Source: Knoxdaviesia capensis (lineage: Eukaryota > Ascomycota > Sordariomycetes > Microascales > Gondwanamycetaceae). Taken from it: DNA of 64,000 bases. A program made the position numbers and the translations under genes. Positions 33,577 through 46,075 of this stretch are shown one piece after another (within the stretch, counting starts at the first letter, position 1; each line of letters begins with the position of its first letter). The notes beneath the pieces were generated by a model, which was given only the letters and a program-made list of their open reading frames with translations, was not told the DNA's origin and searched no databases. The DNA lies in NCBI GenBank assembly GCA_001510575.1, contig LNGK01000012.1, positions 181,986 to 245,985 on the forward strand. Direction: 5' to 3'.

Positions 33577-34585
33577 GCGGGACGGGAAGAAAAGATCAGA
33601 AAAGCTGGAGACGAACTGGGCGTTTTTCTATATTCATGCATATTTTCTTGTGTTTCCCCTCCAATTTCCCCATCTTCTCCCTCAACCTTTCCTCTTTCAA
33701 CACATCCATCCGCATTAGACATCTTCTCTCTCTCCTCTCCTTATCATGTAGGGTTAGCCCATCCATCTCCTGGTTGCGGCTGTTTTTCTCCTTTGTGTGT
33801 GTGTGTGTGATATAGATAGACGTCTATCGGTAATTGGTGAGGCGATAACCTTCCATTTTCCCTCGTCCTCCCGTGCCAGTGTCTGTCAAGTAGGATTGTT
33901 GAAGCGGGCGGGCGGGAGAACCCCTATTGCAGCACTGGCTGAGATGGCATACGAATGGAATATAACATCATGGGAGGGTACGCTTGCCGGCTCTGCAGAA
34001 TCTCTTGATTTTTTGTCTTTAAATCCGGGTTGTCCGATTCCTCTGCTGCGTTGGCGTTCTGGCATAACCAAAATATGATCAACGTTTTCCCCATCAGATT
34101 TTGTGCGTGTTTTGGTTGGATGCGTGCGGTCTTGGCTGGGCTGACAAGACCAATACCCAATTCTGGCTTCTCGATGCGGACTTTTGAACAGGGCCGATCG
34201 TTTAGGAGAGGCGCCAGTGGCGATATCTTTGTAGCGATAGTGACTTGCGGGCGAATATTCAATGTCGTCGACCTTTTTTTTTTTTTTTTTCTCTTCTTCC
34301 AAGTGGGTTTTGAGCCTGTTGGAGCCTGGCGCTAATCCCGTGACTGCGCGTTTGCTAGGCGAATCTCTCAAACTGGATGATAAAGTCTCACTTTCAATGG
34401 TTCAATCGAGCATCTTGAAATTACAAATCCCACCTACTTTCAATTCAATGTCGTGATCTTGGCCTGGATTTCAGTGACTGGTTGCGAAATAACTTATGCG
34501 TATTCCTTTCAACTTCTCGACTGCGATTGACGATTGATTCGGCTGTGTTTCTAGATTTCACAAGGTCTGGTTGCTATGAGAAATC
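33577..34585. other. Intergenic region between pho88 and rad14
   Basis: Contains a TG repeat at 33794-33809 in the pho88 3' flank and a 16-T run near 34274-34291. No gene is supported. Confidence 0.6.
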
Positions 34586-36048
34586 ATGGACTCGCCGTCG
34601 ACGCCTCCACGGCCAAAAGAAAGCACTTCGTTGACACCGGAGCAATATCGCCGAATTGTATGAAGAGCCCTCAATCTGAGTTTCCGAGGTGTATGACTGT
34701 GACTAATGTGCCCTCATTTTTCTCGTTCGTAGGAGCAAAACCGCCAACGAGCCCGCGAACTCCAAGGCCGATTACGAAAAGAAAAGGCCGACAATGCGAC
34801 CCCGCCGACCCCGAACCGCCCCACCACGAGATCGGTAGCTGGAGCGGCAACAACACCACCACCAGCCACAAGAGCAGCCGCCAAGCGCGGCGCCTCCCTG
34901 ATATCCCGCGCAAATGCCAGCCCCGGCCCGGCGGCGGGGTCCACTGCTTCGGCGGCGACAGCCTCTCCGGTGCGAGCAAGTAACCGCGACGGACGCAACC
35001 AGGCCGACAGCGACGCGGTGGTCCCGCGGGCGGCCCGCAACTTCGTCAAGTACGTCGACTACAACATGAGCACCATGACCGACAGCAAGGGCGGCTTCAT
35101 GTCGGCCGAGGACGACCCGACCAACCGCGCGCTGATCGGCAACACGGCGCGCCGGCGGCCCGACGACGCCGCGGGCGACCAGCGCCCTCCCGGCATGACG
35201 CTGAAGGAGTGGGAGCGGCTGCAGCTACTGCGGCGGCTACAGAAGGCCAAGGCCGGCCCGTTTGAGCCCGGACTGAGCGTGCTCTCGGACGACGCCGCGC
35301 GCAAGAAGTGCCGAGAGTGCGGGAGTCTGGAGATTGATTTCCTGTGGCTGGAGGTGTTCAAGGTCGCCGTGTGCTCGCGGTGCAAGGACAAGTTGCCAGA
35401 GAAGTACTCGCTGTTGACCAAGACCGAGTGCAAGACGGACTACCTGCTTACCGACTGTAAGTTCTCCAGTGTTTGCGGCCAACTCTCCTGACTCGACTTG
35501 TCCTGACCAAGTTTTTTACTCTGTTTCCGCTACCAGCCGAACTCCGCGACGTCGAGCTCCTCCCCCACCTCAACAAGCCCAACCCGCACAAGGAGCACTG
35601 GCACGACATGATGCTGTTCCTGCGCTTCCAGGTCGAAGAGTACGCCTTCCAGCAGAAATGGGGCTCGGCCGAAGCCCTCGACGCCGAGTACGAGCGCCGC
35701 GAAACCGACAAGAAACGCCGCAAAGAGGCAAAGTTCCAGGAGAAGCTCAAGGACCTCAAGCGCAAGACGCGGACGGAAACGTACCGCCGCCACGTTGCCG
35801 CCGCCGCTGCGACGCGCACCACGGCGTCCGGCGCCCCCGCGGCCGTGTCCGTGCTGGCCAGTCGGGGCGGCATGGGCGGCGGGATCGGGAACGGCGCGGG
35901 CGTTGGGCCGGGTGCCCGGTTTGGCGATGTGTTTGGTGCCCAGGGAACGCATGTGCATAATTGGGGCCAGCTGGTGGCGAAGGAAGATGGGACTACCGTG
36001 CGGCGGTGTCTGGACTGTGATATGGAGGTTGAGGAGATGGAATTTTAG
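34586..36048 (+). CDS. rad14: Nucleotide excision repair protein Rad14/XPA
   Basis: DNA damage verification factor of nucleotide excision repair; binds kinked DNA, RPA and the Rad1-Rad10 nuclease. Exons 34586-34657, 34733-35456 and 35537-36048 close in frame and give 435 residues. The N-terminus (about 1-150) is basic and disordered. The XPA zinc finger is at about residues 216-240, with CRECGS and VCSRCKD supplying the four cysteines. The XPA C-terminal domain follows: KTDYLLTDSELRD, LPHLNKPNPHKEHWHDMMLF and FQVEEYAFQKW-type helix. The extreme C-terminus (RRCLDCDMEVEEMEF) is the usual fungal ending. The second intron lies exactly between LLTD and SELRD. Confidence 0.93.
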
Positions 36049-36367
36049 TTCTGATATGGTTTGGTGGGGTTTCAAGGTGTAAAAAAAATTTTTTCTTTCT
36101 TTCTTTCTTTCTTTTTTTTTTCTTTTTTTTTTTTCTCTTCGGTTTTGGGGCGGGGACTTTCGGCGTTTGTTGGTATCATCGGGTTTGTGCATCGCGTTCA
36201 ACGGACTGGTGCATATGAGGAAGTTGCTTCAAAATCACTGGCTGCTGCTCTTGCCAAGTCTCAGCAAACGATTACGGGAATGCAATGAGTGAAAGAAACC
36301 GAAACCAATTGCTCGTTATTCATTATTGTCATAAATTAAATACGTGGCTTCATACTGTCATTACTCA
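36049..36367. other. Convergent 3' flank with T-rich microsatellite
   Basis: 319 bp between the rad14 stop and the stop of the minus-strand gene. TTTC repeats and T-runs at 36089-36135 are a plausible shared poly(A) region. Confidence 0.6.
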
Positions 36368-39263
36368 TTAACCCTTCCGGCGCTTTGCCAAAGAATCTTC
36401 CTGTCCTTGAAAACCCAGAGCCTGGGTCTCTTCCATCATCGGTGTCGCCGGCATATCGTTACTGCTTGCCGCGGTGTGTGGCGAGGGTGATATCTGCGAC
36501 CCTTGTGAGTCCGCCGAAGCCCGGAGCGCCCGCTTTCTGGGTTGCTCCAGCGGCGGCGGCACCAGCCCGGCACGGTCAAAGTCAATCCGCATCGCCCGCC
36601 CGGTTTCGGCGCACCACCGGAAGTTGCTCGGGTTGTCGTCTTCATCGTCCAGGCCCCAGCCGCACAGCTCTCGCGCGGTGCGTGCTGCTTCCACCCGATC
36701 GCGGGCCACCTCGGCACTGATGCTCACTTCTCCCCCGTCTGAGCCGCCCTCCCCCTCCTGCTTCTCCTCTTCTTCGCTCTTCATCAACGACCCCAGCATT
36801 GACTCTCCAGCATAGGACAGCAACATCATATACGGCACCTGCAAGAAGTCGCTGAAGATGGGGTACCCGACATGAAGCCGGATAAGCCCGAGGTGGACGG
36901 GGATAACTGAGCCCTGCAGAGGGAGCAGGTCCTTGTAGATCCTCGACTCGCGGATCAACCGCCGGCCATGCTCCTCCCTGACCGCCTTGCCCACAACCGT
37001 GTAGCCAAATCCTGTCAGCGTCAGCTTGAACGGATACCCGATGGCACCGCGGTGCGAGGGACAATATTCACAGCCCACTTCAGGGGTATCAAACAGTTGG
37101 TCCCGGATGAGGGGAGGAAGTTCTAGGGCAGTCAGCGGGTGTTGTTGGCTGAGAGCTCCCGCTTCCACATCTGGGCTTCTGGCTGCCCGATGCAGTCCAT
37201 AGTTGGGGCATTGGGGGTCTAGATGCCCGTTCTGGACAAGACCCAGCAGGCAGGCGTGCGTGCAGTAGGGTCGAGTCGGCGGTTCGACCTTGCGGGACGG
37301 CCGGGGCCGGCTCTGCAAATCTGCCGGGGTAGATAAGAACGAGGTGTAACTGTCGACATCGGCCGCATATACAGACCCGGGACTTGGCCGCGTTGACATG
37401 TGCCGGGATAGAGGTGACGCAGTTCGAGTGCGGCTGCTCTGGCGCAAAGCCATCACGTGACGACGAGAAGGACCACCTCGACTCTCATCGGCACCATCAC
37501 TGCTGCTATCATCATCGCCGCCGTAGTCGTCATCATCACGCCGCCGTTTGCCGAGCTGTGAAGCGGGCTTTTGGCCGTATTGCACAGCATGCCCCTGTGG
37601 CAATTCGGGAAACTGGGCCAGCTTGGCAGTTTGCTCGATTGTCCACGACGCGGGCCGGCGTTCGGCATGCATGGCGTATTCGCAAAAGCTGACCATTTGG
37701 GATATTGGCAGCTCGGCCAGGGCCTCTTCGCCGACGGGGTCGTCTGGCGCTGGATACGGTGCCTGTGTCACAGCTTCGGAGAGATGAGTGCCGTCTTCGG
37801 CTGCAGGAAGACCGGGAATGGGAAAGAGTGACACATGGTAGTACAGGGTCGTGGCGTCTTCTTCCTGAATACGCAGGAAAACAAGCACTTCGCCAGTTGC
37901 TAGGAACCCAAACTCGACACCGGCCATCAACATGGAATGGAAAGCTTGGGCCAACGCATACGCGAAGTATGTTAGTTTGTCTATCTTTTGAGTCTTGGAG
38001 GTCGCAAGCTCCGGCCCGGGTTCTGGCGCCGATTCGCGATCTTGCTCTGGTCGCGGCTCCACCTGCAGCTCTGGATGTGGAGCTGATGCTGGTGCTTGTC
38101 GTCGGCCTTTTGCTGACGGTAGCTGTGCAGCCTTGGCCTTCGGTTTCTCACGTCGTGCTAAGGCTTTACGTGCCAACCGAAGCAAGAGATCCTCGACAAG
38201 CGCGCCGTTGACAATTTTGGAGACAGACGCGGCTCGGACGGCGTGGAGGGGTTTGTGTTCAGCAGAGGCAACGAGCTGTACTGGAGTTCCGGTGGCCGTG
38301 GCCGTGCTGTCTATGCAGAGAACAAGACAGCCAGGCTGGACCGTGCCTCGTGGCTTGCCGTTGTCATCACTACTGGCGGAATTATCGCTCCGTTCAGCGA
38401 TCGAAACCGACCGCAGAACTGTTGCTACAGATTGTACAGCTGTGTCGAAGAAGATTTTCTGGGACCCACCAAGGCCGCGGTTCAAGTACTCGTTGAGAAT
38501 CCGGGATGCCGGGGTCAGCAGCGCGGTTCTCAAGAAGTCGTTGGTCCGCGCGGCATTCAGGGCGCCCTCCTGATTCAGCGCAAGCAGAGGCAAACTTTCA
38601 AGCAGAGCTTCCTCGTCCTTCTGAACCCAGCCGCGGGAGGGCAGGCCATGCTGCGTTGACTGTTGGAGAGCGTCATATACACGTGCAAAGCCCTTCTGCT
38701 GCACCTCCGCGCGAAAGTCGGTCCAAGGACGAAGCCGCAAGGGGTAGTACTTCTTGACGATATCTGTGCGGCCTGACGTGGTCGGCTGAGGACTGGTAGA
38801 CCGGGACGTTGCACCGGAAGCTGAAGATCTCTGCACATGTAGTGGGATGCTTCCCGGTGCCCGATACGGAAGAAGCCGGATGGCATGGGTTTGTAAACGG
38901 GAGACCTGGGCTAAATAGGCTGGCAGGGCTTGGGCTGAATATATGGGCGGTGGATGTTAAACATGATGGGGGAAATTTGGGACCTGGGGGAAAAGACGAC
39001 TTACGAGTGATCAGGTCCCGTTGTTCACGAAGCTCTGCCTGGAGCAGCTCATTGAACTGGGCGGTTTGGCGCAGACTCTCGATGGCTTGACTAGTCTCGA
39101 GCTCTGCTTGTCGTCTTCCGCGGCGCTCCTCTGCTTCCCGGTGTTGCGATTCTCGAAGATATGTCACCAGCCGGTTCGCATACTCAATCGCAGTTTCGCC
39201 TGGGCGTTGTGCCTCAATAGAATCTTGGGGAGGCGAAGAAGATGGTGGATTGGGAGTTTCCAT
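36368..39263 (-). CDS. Fungal kinase-like protein with N-terminal coiled coil
   Basis: Two exons on minus: 39263-39005 and 38910-36368. The intron (38911-39004) was chosen because donor GTAAGT leaves one base and acceptor TTTAG restores the frame; 933 residues. Residues of about 40-86 form a charged coiled coil. The block YYPLRLRPWTDFRAEVQQ starts a fungal helical domain. A Cys-rich segment (YCTHACLLGLVQNGHL) precedes a C-terminal domain in which LPLQGSVIPVHLG, LLSYAGESML, NFRW and MRIDFDRAGL match the order of the large fungal family of bilobal kinase-like proteins. In the loop before NFRW the usual catalytic His position is Asp, while an Asp five residues before Asn is kept, so activity is uncertain. 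Acidic inserts are frequent. Partner and role are unknown. Confidence 0.72.
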
Positions 39264-40585
39264 AGCTATAAGCTGAGAGATCAGAAGAGGACATACTGAG
39301 TCGCAGAAGGAGATGAATGGGATGGAAACATGTTGAAAACAGAAGTACATCGGGAGCTTGTGATCGAAAAGGGAAGATAGATTCCCTGCTTTGAAATCTA
39401 GGGTCCAACCCTACTCAAACGGCCATTAGGGTTATATGTTAGTCATCGCCCCTGAGTCTATGAGAGGCGCTCTGGTTGATTTTCTGCCTCGCGGCCTGAC
39501 GCTATCATTGCAGCTCTGCCATTGGCCAGCATGTTCCTCTGGTTGCAACCGCGCCTATTCTGAAGCTGGACTTTTTGTGTTTTGCTGCTGATACTAATTT
39601 TTCATTGCGTTATTCATCCTTCTTCATCACGTCTCTCTTATTATTTGTTCAGCCCTTTTCGATTAATGTGGAGAGAGTGAAAGCAGAAGACTAAGTTCCA
39701 AAATTAAGTCTTTCTAAAGCCGTGTTCACATAGAGTGCCACTACCACCACATCCAACATCATAAACGGCACGGTTCCTTTTTTTTCTTTCTTTTTTCTCT
39801 CTCGAACGTCTCCTTGTTCCTATCCCCACACTCTTGGAACCCTGGTGTCGATATAACGATCAAGGGAAGGATAGAAAAAAGAAACAAAAGCCTGCTTCCT
39901 AGGTTCTCAACACATCTCCTCATTGCTCTTCGGTTTCCGACTGCCCCTGGATGAGTGTTGGGCTTTTGATCTTGTGACTCTGCCGCCTAACGCTCATCAA
40001 GGCTTCTATCACCAGAAGGTTCAGTTTGCCTGCCAACTCCTTTGTTTCGGCGGCTTCTGACCTCCTTCGTCTAAGAGATCTTCCTGACTTCACGCGACCT
40101 TGTTCCATCTCCGACTTCTCGTTCCTGTTCTGGAAGAACACCATCACATCCACGCTATTCTATTCCACAGCCCTAGCCCAGGGGAGCTTCTTTTATTCTA
40201 TTTTATTTATGTGCTATAAAAAACATTGGACCTTTTGATACCCCTTGAGTTTTGTCTTTTTGGGCTGGTTGAGTCTGTTTCTTCTGTATTGCATTGCCTT
40301 GGCTTCTCTTCAACATCAGCATATCCCCTTAATACCTGTTATCACCTTCCATCGACTTTCCAAAACTCTTTGATTTCGATTCCTTTACTGGCTCCTTTTC
40401 TTCTCTCTTTTGAATCGATCGAATCCACTCCGACCTCCCGAAATCCCGTTTCGGCCTAATTTGACTCTGCCGAGCACCTCCGAGCTCGAGCACGGCGATT
40501 AATGCTCCAAGCTGTTGATCTTGTATCTACAACATCTGAACCGACAGAATCAGCTCTATCCCATCGAGCCTGATCGCTCTATCAA
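39264..40585. promoter_or_regulatory. Divergent promoter between the kinase-like gene and striatin
   Basis: Includes an inverted CCAAT (ATTGG) near 39521 and a long pyrimidine-rich leader from about 39770 to 40585 in front of striatin. A long 5' untranslated region, possibly with an intron, is likely for the striatin gene. No coding region is supported. Confidence 0.5.
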
Positions 40586-43366
40586 ATGATTCCGAACCTC
40601 TCAGGAAACCCCAGCAATGGGGTTGGGTGCGAGCCCGGCATGCAGAACGGCGCGAATCGACCCCTCGCGACCGAGTACACCCTCCAAGGTACGGCCGACT
40701 CTCATCCTCTTTTCGATTAATAGCATCGCCACCTTGTTTCGATAGGTCTCTCAAACGGCGCGATAATTCTTCTCCCTTACTGACTCTTTTCACCTTTTTC
40801 CTCTGAACTTAGGTGTGATGCGATTCCTCCAAACCGAATGGCACCGTCACGAACGCGAACGAAATGCCTGGGAAATCAACAACCAGGAAATGCTTGGACG
40901 CATTGCGAATCTGGAGGGAAAAGTCCGTCGCGGCGATGCCACCCAAAAGGCCCTCAAGAAATACATCGCCATCCTCGAGTCGAAGATCAAGGCCCAGAAA
41001 GAACAGCTCAAGGCCGACGGCAAGCCCGTGGCTGATGAGTCGGCCATTGCTGACAAAGCTGCCCAGCGGGCTCTGCTCATCGAAGAGAAGCTCAACTGTA
41101 CGTGATTTTTCTCAGAAACCATGGCTGAGAATGACGAAATCATGACTTCCCATACTAACGACAGATGCTCCTCTCTTCCTCTCCAAAACAGCTCTGAAAA
41201 AGGCCAAGCTGAGCGAAAACTCGCAGTTTATCGACGGAGTGCTCGACGACGACCCGCAACGCTCGGATTTCAAGTACTACCTCGAACAATGCCAATCCCA
41301 GTTTACCTATCTGATGAACGCTGCCGCGAACCCTCTGGCCCCGCGCGAATCGCCCCCGATGCCGACCCTCGATGAAATGCGCCCGGATGCCGACCGAATG
41401 CAGTTCTCTCAGCAGATGCAGCTTGCCATGTACCGCCCTGAACCGCGATCGGCTGCAATCTTCAAGCGCGAACCCAACTCGCGTATCTCGCCTCCGTTGA
41501 ACCAGCCGCAACAACAGTCCTATCTCATGCAGCCAGCCGATCCCCAGCCCAAGTCCGTGGTGACCACGACTGAACTGCCGTCGCATCCCATGATTCGAAC
41601 AAGCCCCGAGGCGCAGTCACGGGACTCCTCGTACTCGACGGACTGGGTCGGCCCGGTCTCCGTCACGACAAAGCGGCACCTCGTTGAAGAACCCGAACCG
41701 GAGCCTGGCTTCTCGACTGTCGAGCTGGAACTGGAGGAGCCCGCGGCTGAAAAGAAGCCCAGTGCCGCCGATTCTGGTGCCTGGGAGTTCCCCGAGCCCA
41801 GCTCTGCCAAGACTGCTTCGCAGCCGGTGTCTCGCCCTGATACTGATATCTTCCCGTCCGCCGATAACCTGCCGAAATCCCCTGGTCGTGCATCCGCGCT
41901 TTCGACCCGCAGACGTGGCTCGAACTCCACCCGGCGGCGAAGTGCCGATCACGATCTGTCGCTGAGCCTTGCCGCTCAGAAGGTTGACAGCGGCAACTTT
42001 AAGCTGCGCTTTGGACTTCGTGGACACCTGGACACTGTGCGTACGGTGATATTCTCCGGCGGTGGCAGCCCCGGCGAGCCCGAGGTCTGCACCGGTGGTG
42101 ACGATGGCCTGATTAAGCGGTTTAACATTCCGCGTCTCGATTCTCTGTACACTCCCTCCGGTGCCGCCGCGTCTGATCTCGATGTGACCGCCAGCTTCAC
42201 CCACCGTGGCCATACTGGTTCTGTTCTGTCCCTGGCTGCCTGGACTGCCGAGCCTAACTTCTCGACGGGCGGGCGTGCGCAGGGCGATGGCTGGATCTTC
42301 TCTGGTGGCCAGGACGGCTCGATTCGTGTTTGGGAGCGTGGTCGCGTTGACCCTAAGGCCACCATCACCGGCCACACCGACGCTGTCTGGACATTGTGTG
42401 TCCTTCCGACCACCCTCGGTGCCATCTTTGGCCAGACTACTCCTCACGGAACCCCCGACCGCGTCCTGTTGGTTTCCGGCTCGGCTGATGGTACAGTGAA
42501 GGTCTGGGCCGTGAGCACGCCCCCGCAATTGACATCGCCGCAGGCCACTACGGGCCGGCGACCTGCCGGTGGCCGTGTGCGCGGAAACTCGATGAGCTCG
42601 GGCACGGGCTTCCCGTCGACCCCGCAGGCTACCGTGGCCTCTAACCTGCCGTTCCGCCACTCTCTCGTGCACACAATTGCGCGCCCTGATGGATCGACCG
42701 CTAGTCCGACATCGATCACCCCCCTCAGCCCGACGGGTGAGACCTTTGTGGTTGCGTATAACGACGCGGCTATCTTGGTGTTTGACACTCGGTCGGCTGA
42801 GCAGATTGGCAGCTTGGCCAGTCTGGAGACGTACAACGGCACGATCAACACGGCTGTCAACGCGGTTGTGGCCACCACGGTTGCGCTGGAGCAGGCGCAG
42901 ATTGGTGGGGTGGTCAGCGAGGATGAGGACTCTGGCGGCGGCCCGACTGGTGGACGGACGATGACGGGCACTGGCGTGGAAGGAGTTATCATCTCCGGCC
43001 ACGAGGATCGCTACGTGCGGTTCTACGATGCTAACAGCGGTAAGCTTCCCTTCTCTTCGTGTTCAGTTTGTCGGCGTGGTTTCTAATCGTGAATCCTATA
43101 TGATAGGCCAATGCACATATAACATGTGGGCGCATCCGTCGGCCATCTCGAGTCTCTCGCTCAGCCCCGACGGACGGGAGCTGGTCAGCTCGGGCCACGA
43201 CGCGTCGCTGCGGTTCTGGAGTCTGGAGAAGCGCGCGTGCACGCAGTCGATCACCAGCCACCGCATAATGCGCGGCGAGGGCGTGTGCTCGGTCATCTGG
43301 AGCCAGGACGGCAAGTGGGTGGTCAGCGGCGGTGGAGATGGTGTGATCAAGGTGTATGCGCGGTAA
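40586..43366 (+). CDS. Striatin, scaffold of the STRIPAK complex
   Basis: Regulatory PP2A subunit and scaffold of STRIPAK; fungal homologues (Sordaria PRO11, Aspergillus StrA) are needed for sexual development, hyphal fusion and growth. Exons 40586-40688, 40813-41097, 41192-43039 and 43107-43366 all close in frame; 831 residues. The N-terminal signature GVMRFLQTEWHRHERERNAW is the striatin caveolin-binding/coiled-coil region (about 35-130), continuing through LEGKVRRGDATQKALKKYI. A disordered Pro/Ser-rich linker follows. From about residue 399 (FKLRFGLRGHLDTVRTVIF) to the end run WD40 repeats with repeated SGGQDGSIRVWE and SGSADGTVKVWA blades and the final SGGGDGVIKVYAR. The third intron interrupts a WD blade (DANSG/QCTYNMW). 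Confidence 0.95.
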
Positions 43367-45278
43367 GATTAAGCACGAAACAGAACGAGATGCGATGAAG
43401 TGTAGTTGGGGTTAGGGGCGGTAGCTTTTGCTTGTTTCTTCTTTTCTACTTGATTTTTCTTTTCGCTTTCGGGTGTTTTGGACGAATGGAATGGAGTTAG
43501 CGGTGGACTGCATGGTTTTCTGTGGAATTGCGTTTCCATGGTGGAGGATACAGAGAGGATTGTCAGACACTCAAAGAAAGTTTGAGCAACCGTTTGGATC
43601 CCTCCTTTCCTCCTCCTTCGGACCGCTTCCATCACGCCGTGCCGGGCCCTTTACTGGAGATGCCGAACAGCAAGCTGGACTGTAATAGTTTCCTTTTTTT
43701 CTTCTCTTTTCATCTTCTCTTCCATTCCCCCTTCTCTCTTCCATCTCAGAAATCTTTTTTCTTTCACTATTTGGAGTTTGGTCTGGATGTCATCTTCTCT
43801 TTGCTTTTCTTTCTGCTTTTATACTCTTCGTTTTCTCCATGTTCCCATCGGTCTACGGGAGCTGCCCGTTTTATATCTACGTCTTTTACCGGGGCGTTTT
43901 TTTTAAAGTTTTCAGATAGCATTCTCCCTTTCTCTATCTTCAATGTATTCTCCAGGCCTATTTTTTTCTTCAGTCATTTGTTTCTATATCCATTTCCCTC
44001 TTGTCTTACCATCATGATTGTTTCAATGTATTGCTTTCGTCCGTCTTATCGTCTCGTGTGTTTTACGCGGATTCTTGTAAACTTCTGCTCTCGTTCTGGT
44101 TGAAGTTTCTTGTTTGGTTGACTCATTCAGTTGCATCGTTTCCATCTTTTTAGGTGCATGTTTTCATGATTGCGCGGATCTGGCGTCCGCGGGGAGGTTG
44201 AGCTAGTATATTTATGGGAAACTCACAAAATTTGCTTTATTGCGTGGTGATATCTATATCTAGAGAAGAACGGACTAGCGATGCTAAAAACCAAATTTGA
44301 TCACACAGCGGGGCATGCTTCATGTTTGGACTCCTACAAATACCAACCTCAGCCCTAGACTTTGATCCTGAGAATCTATACTCACGTCTTCACCGGATAT
44401 ATTTAGATGGAAATACCAGGGGGAGACGGCTCATCGACTTTCCGCCCACCACTTTTCCTGTGCTAGGGCAGCTCGATCATAAATAATCTAGTCGGCGTTG
44501 AGGACTCTTATCGAAAGACCACCCGGGACATCTCCTGCTGCGACTCGTTTTCGACAGGATTTCCTTAGACTCTGCAGCCTGAAGTTGGGACTACGGGCGA
44601 CAGTTGCATGGCAGCAGGATTTTCTTTGACTGCAACATTGCACTTCTTTGCTGGCTCCGGGAATCTCGGAAGAGCACCTATCTCGGCTGTCTCTTGCGAG
44701 ACCGGTGAGAAAATCATGCGGATATGGGCTCCAACAGTTGGATATAGACAACACTGTTGAGAGAACGTCGAAGGCGGCATCACCGTGGCCTCAAATCACC
44801 CGCTGAGCACTAGACCTGCGATACTATGCGCATGCCGATGAGGCAGATTCCGACCGGGAACGCTCCGGAAAGCCCCGGCCGATTCGGTCATGGGCTCCGG
44901 GCTTCCGGTCTTAGCCAGACACTGCTTCACCAAGGAGCTTCGGAAGCGCCGAGACGTATACCAGCATGCCTGTACCCCTGTGCGAACAACGTGCGGATAC
45001 AGCACGGCAGAGAGCGGTGCCTTATGGTGGAAAACCTGCTTGACAGGCAGGCACAGGCAGTGCTTGCACCTTGACAGCCTTCAACCCGTCCATCCCCTGC
45101 AACCGGGACCTGCGACGCCAGCGGGATGTCGGCGGATACACATGCTACTAACCTCGCCCGATATGACAATGGCGTTCTCTCTACCTCTGGCCTCGGCTTT
45201 ATAGGCTGGCAGACTGAAGATAGTCCGGTCCGCGAGGTGCATGATCGGAGTTCAACTGGAGAGGGCGCTGGAATACGC

Positions 45279-45295
45279 GGGGGGGGNGGGGGGGG
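45279..45295. other. Poly-G run with one unresolved base
   Basis: Seventeen positions of G broken by an N at 45287, like the runs at 6083 and 19686. Confidence 0.9.
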
Positions 45296-45932
45296 TGTGT
45301 GTGCAAGCTATGCCGTCGCGATCTTTATTATACAGCGTCCGGGGCATCGCGGCATGGCTATTCCGGGGGTGAAGTACCACCCAGTTCTGGGCAGGTTAAA
45401 TACGCTGCAAGATGAAGGACTGGGTCAGTTGGGTGGTTTGCCGATCGAGGCAACCCTGCTGATTGGAGCTCTCACAACCTATCGACGAGAACTAGACAGG
45501 TCAATACTATTCTGGCTGGTACAGCAATTCTCATAACGGGGTGGCAACCATCGGGGATGTAGGATAAAGTAAGAACGGAAAAGGGGTTAGAGGAGAGCAG
45601 CTCCTGGTTGCAGAGGCAGTTCAAGGTGATCAGGTGTGCCTCTCATCAACATCGAATAGGCCACCTTGTTCTCGCTGGGTGGGGTTGTACCAGTACGACT
45701 TACGCAGTTTATTTGGGACCAGAATGCGTCTATTTTACTGTCTTGACGAACATAATCCCGAAAAGACATCAATAATAAAGCCCACTGACGTCGGATCTCG
45801 GCCCCGAGTTGACGGAGGTTGTCGGTGGAGGTTGCACGTGATATCGCGTTTCATCCGTGAAGATCTGAGAACGCGCTAAGACCAGCGTTTTGCTTTGCCT
45901 CGCACCTTCCGACTTGGAAACATCTACTTTGG

Positions 45933-45974
45933 CTTTCAAATTTCTGCTTCCAAATTTCTGCTTTCAAATTCCTC
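45933..45974. repeat. Three tandem copies of a 14-bp unit in the alkyltransferase leader
   Basis: The unit CTTTCAAATTTCTG starts at 45933, 45947 and 45961 with one to three changes per copy. It ends about 100 bp before the start codon at 46076, so it is probably within the promoter or leader. Confidence 0.8.
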
Positions 45975-46075
45975 GTACCCTTTCTTCATCTTCCAAAAAC
46001 AAATTCCCATAACTCTCCTCAGGAACTTTCATTTATTCAACTTCTACACAACACACGCTCACACAAACTATCAAC

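Larger units (their letters stand above)
43367..46075. other. 2.7-kb intergenic region between striatin and the alkyltransferase gene
   Basis: 43367-44280 is a T-rich 3' flank. 44280-45600 has neutral composition, no supported gene, and a poly-G run with one N at 45287. 45600-46075 is the promoter of the alkyltransferase gene, with TGACGTC at 45786-45792, CACGTG at 45835-45840 and a 14-bp tandem repeat. Confidence 0.5.
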
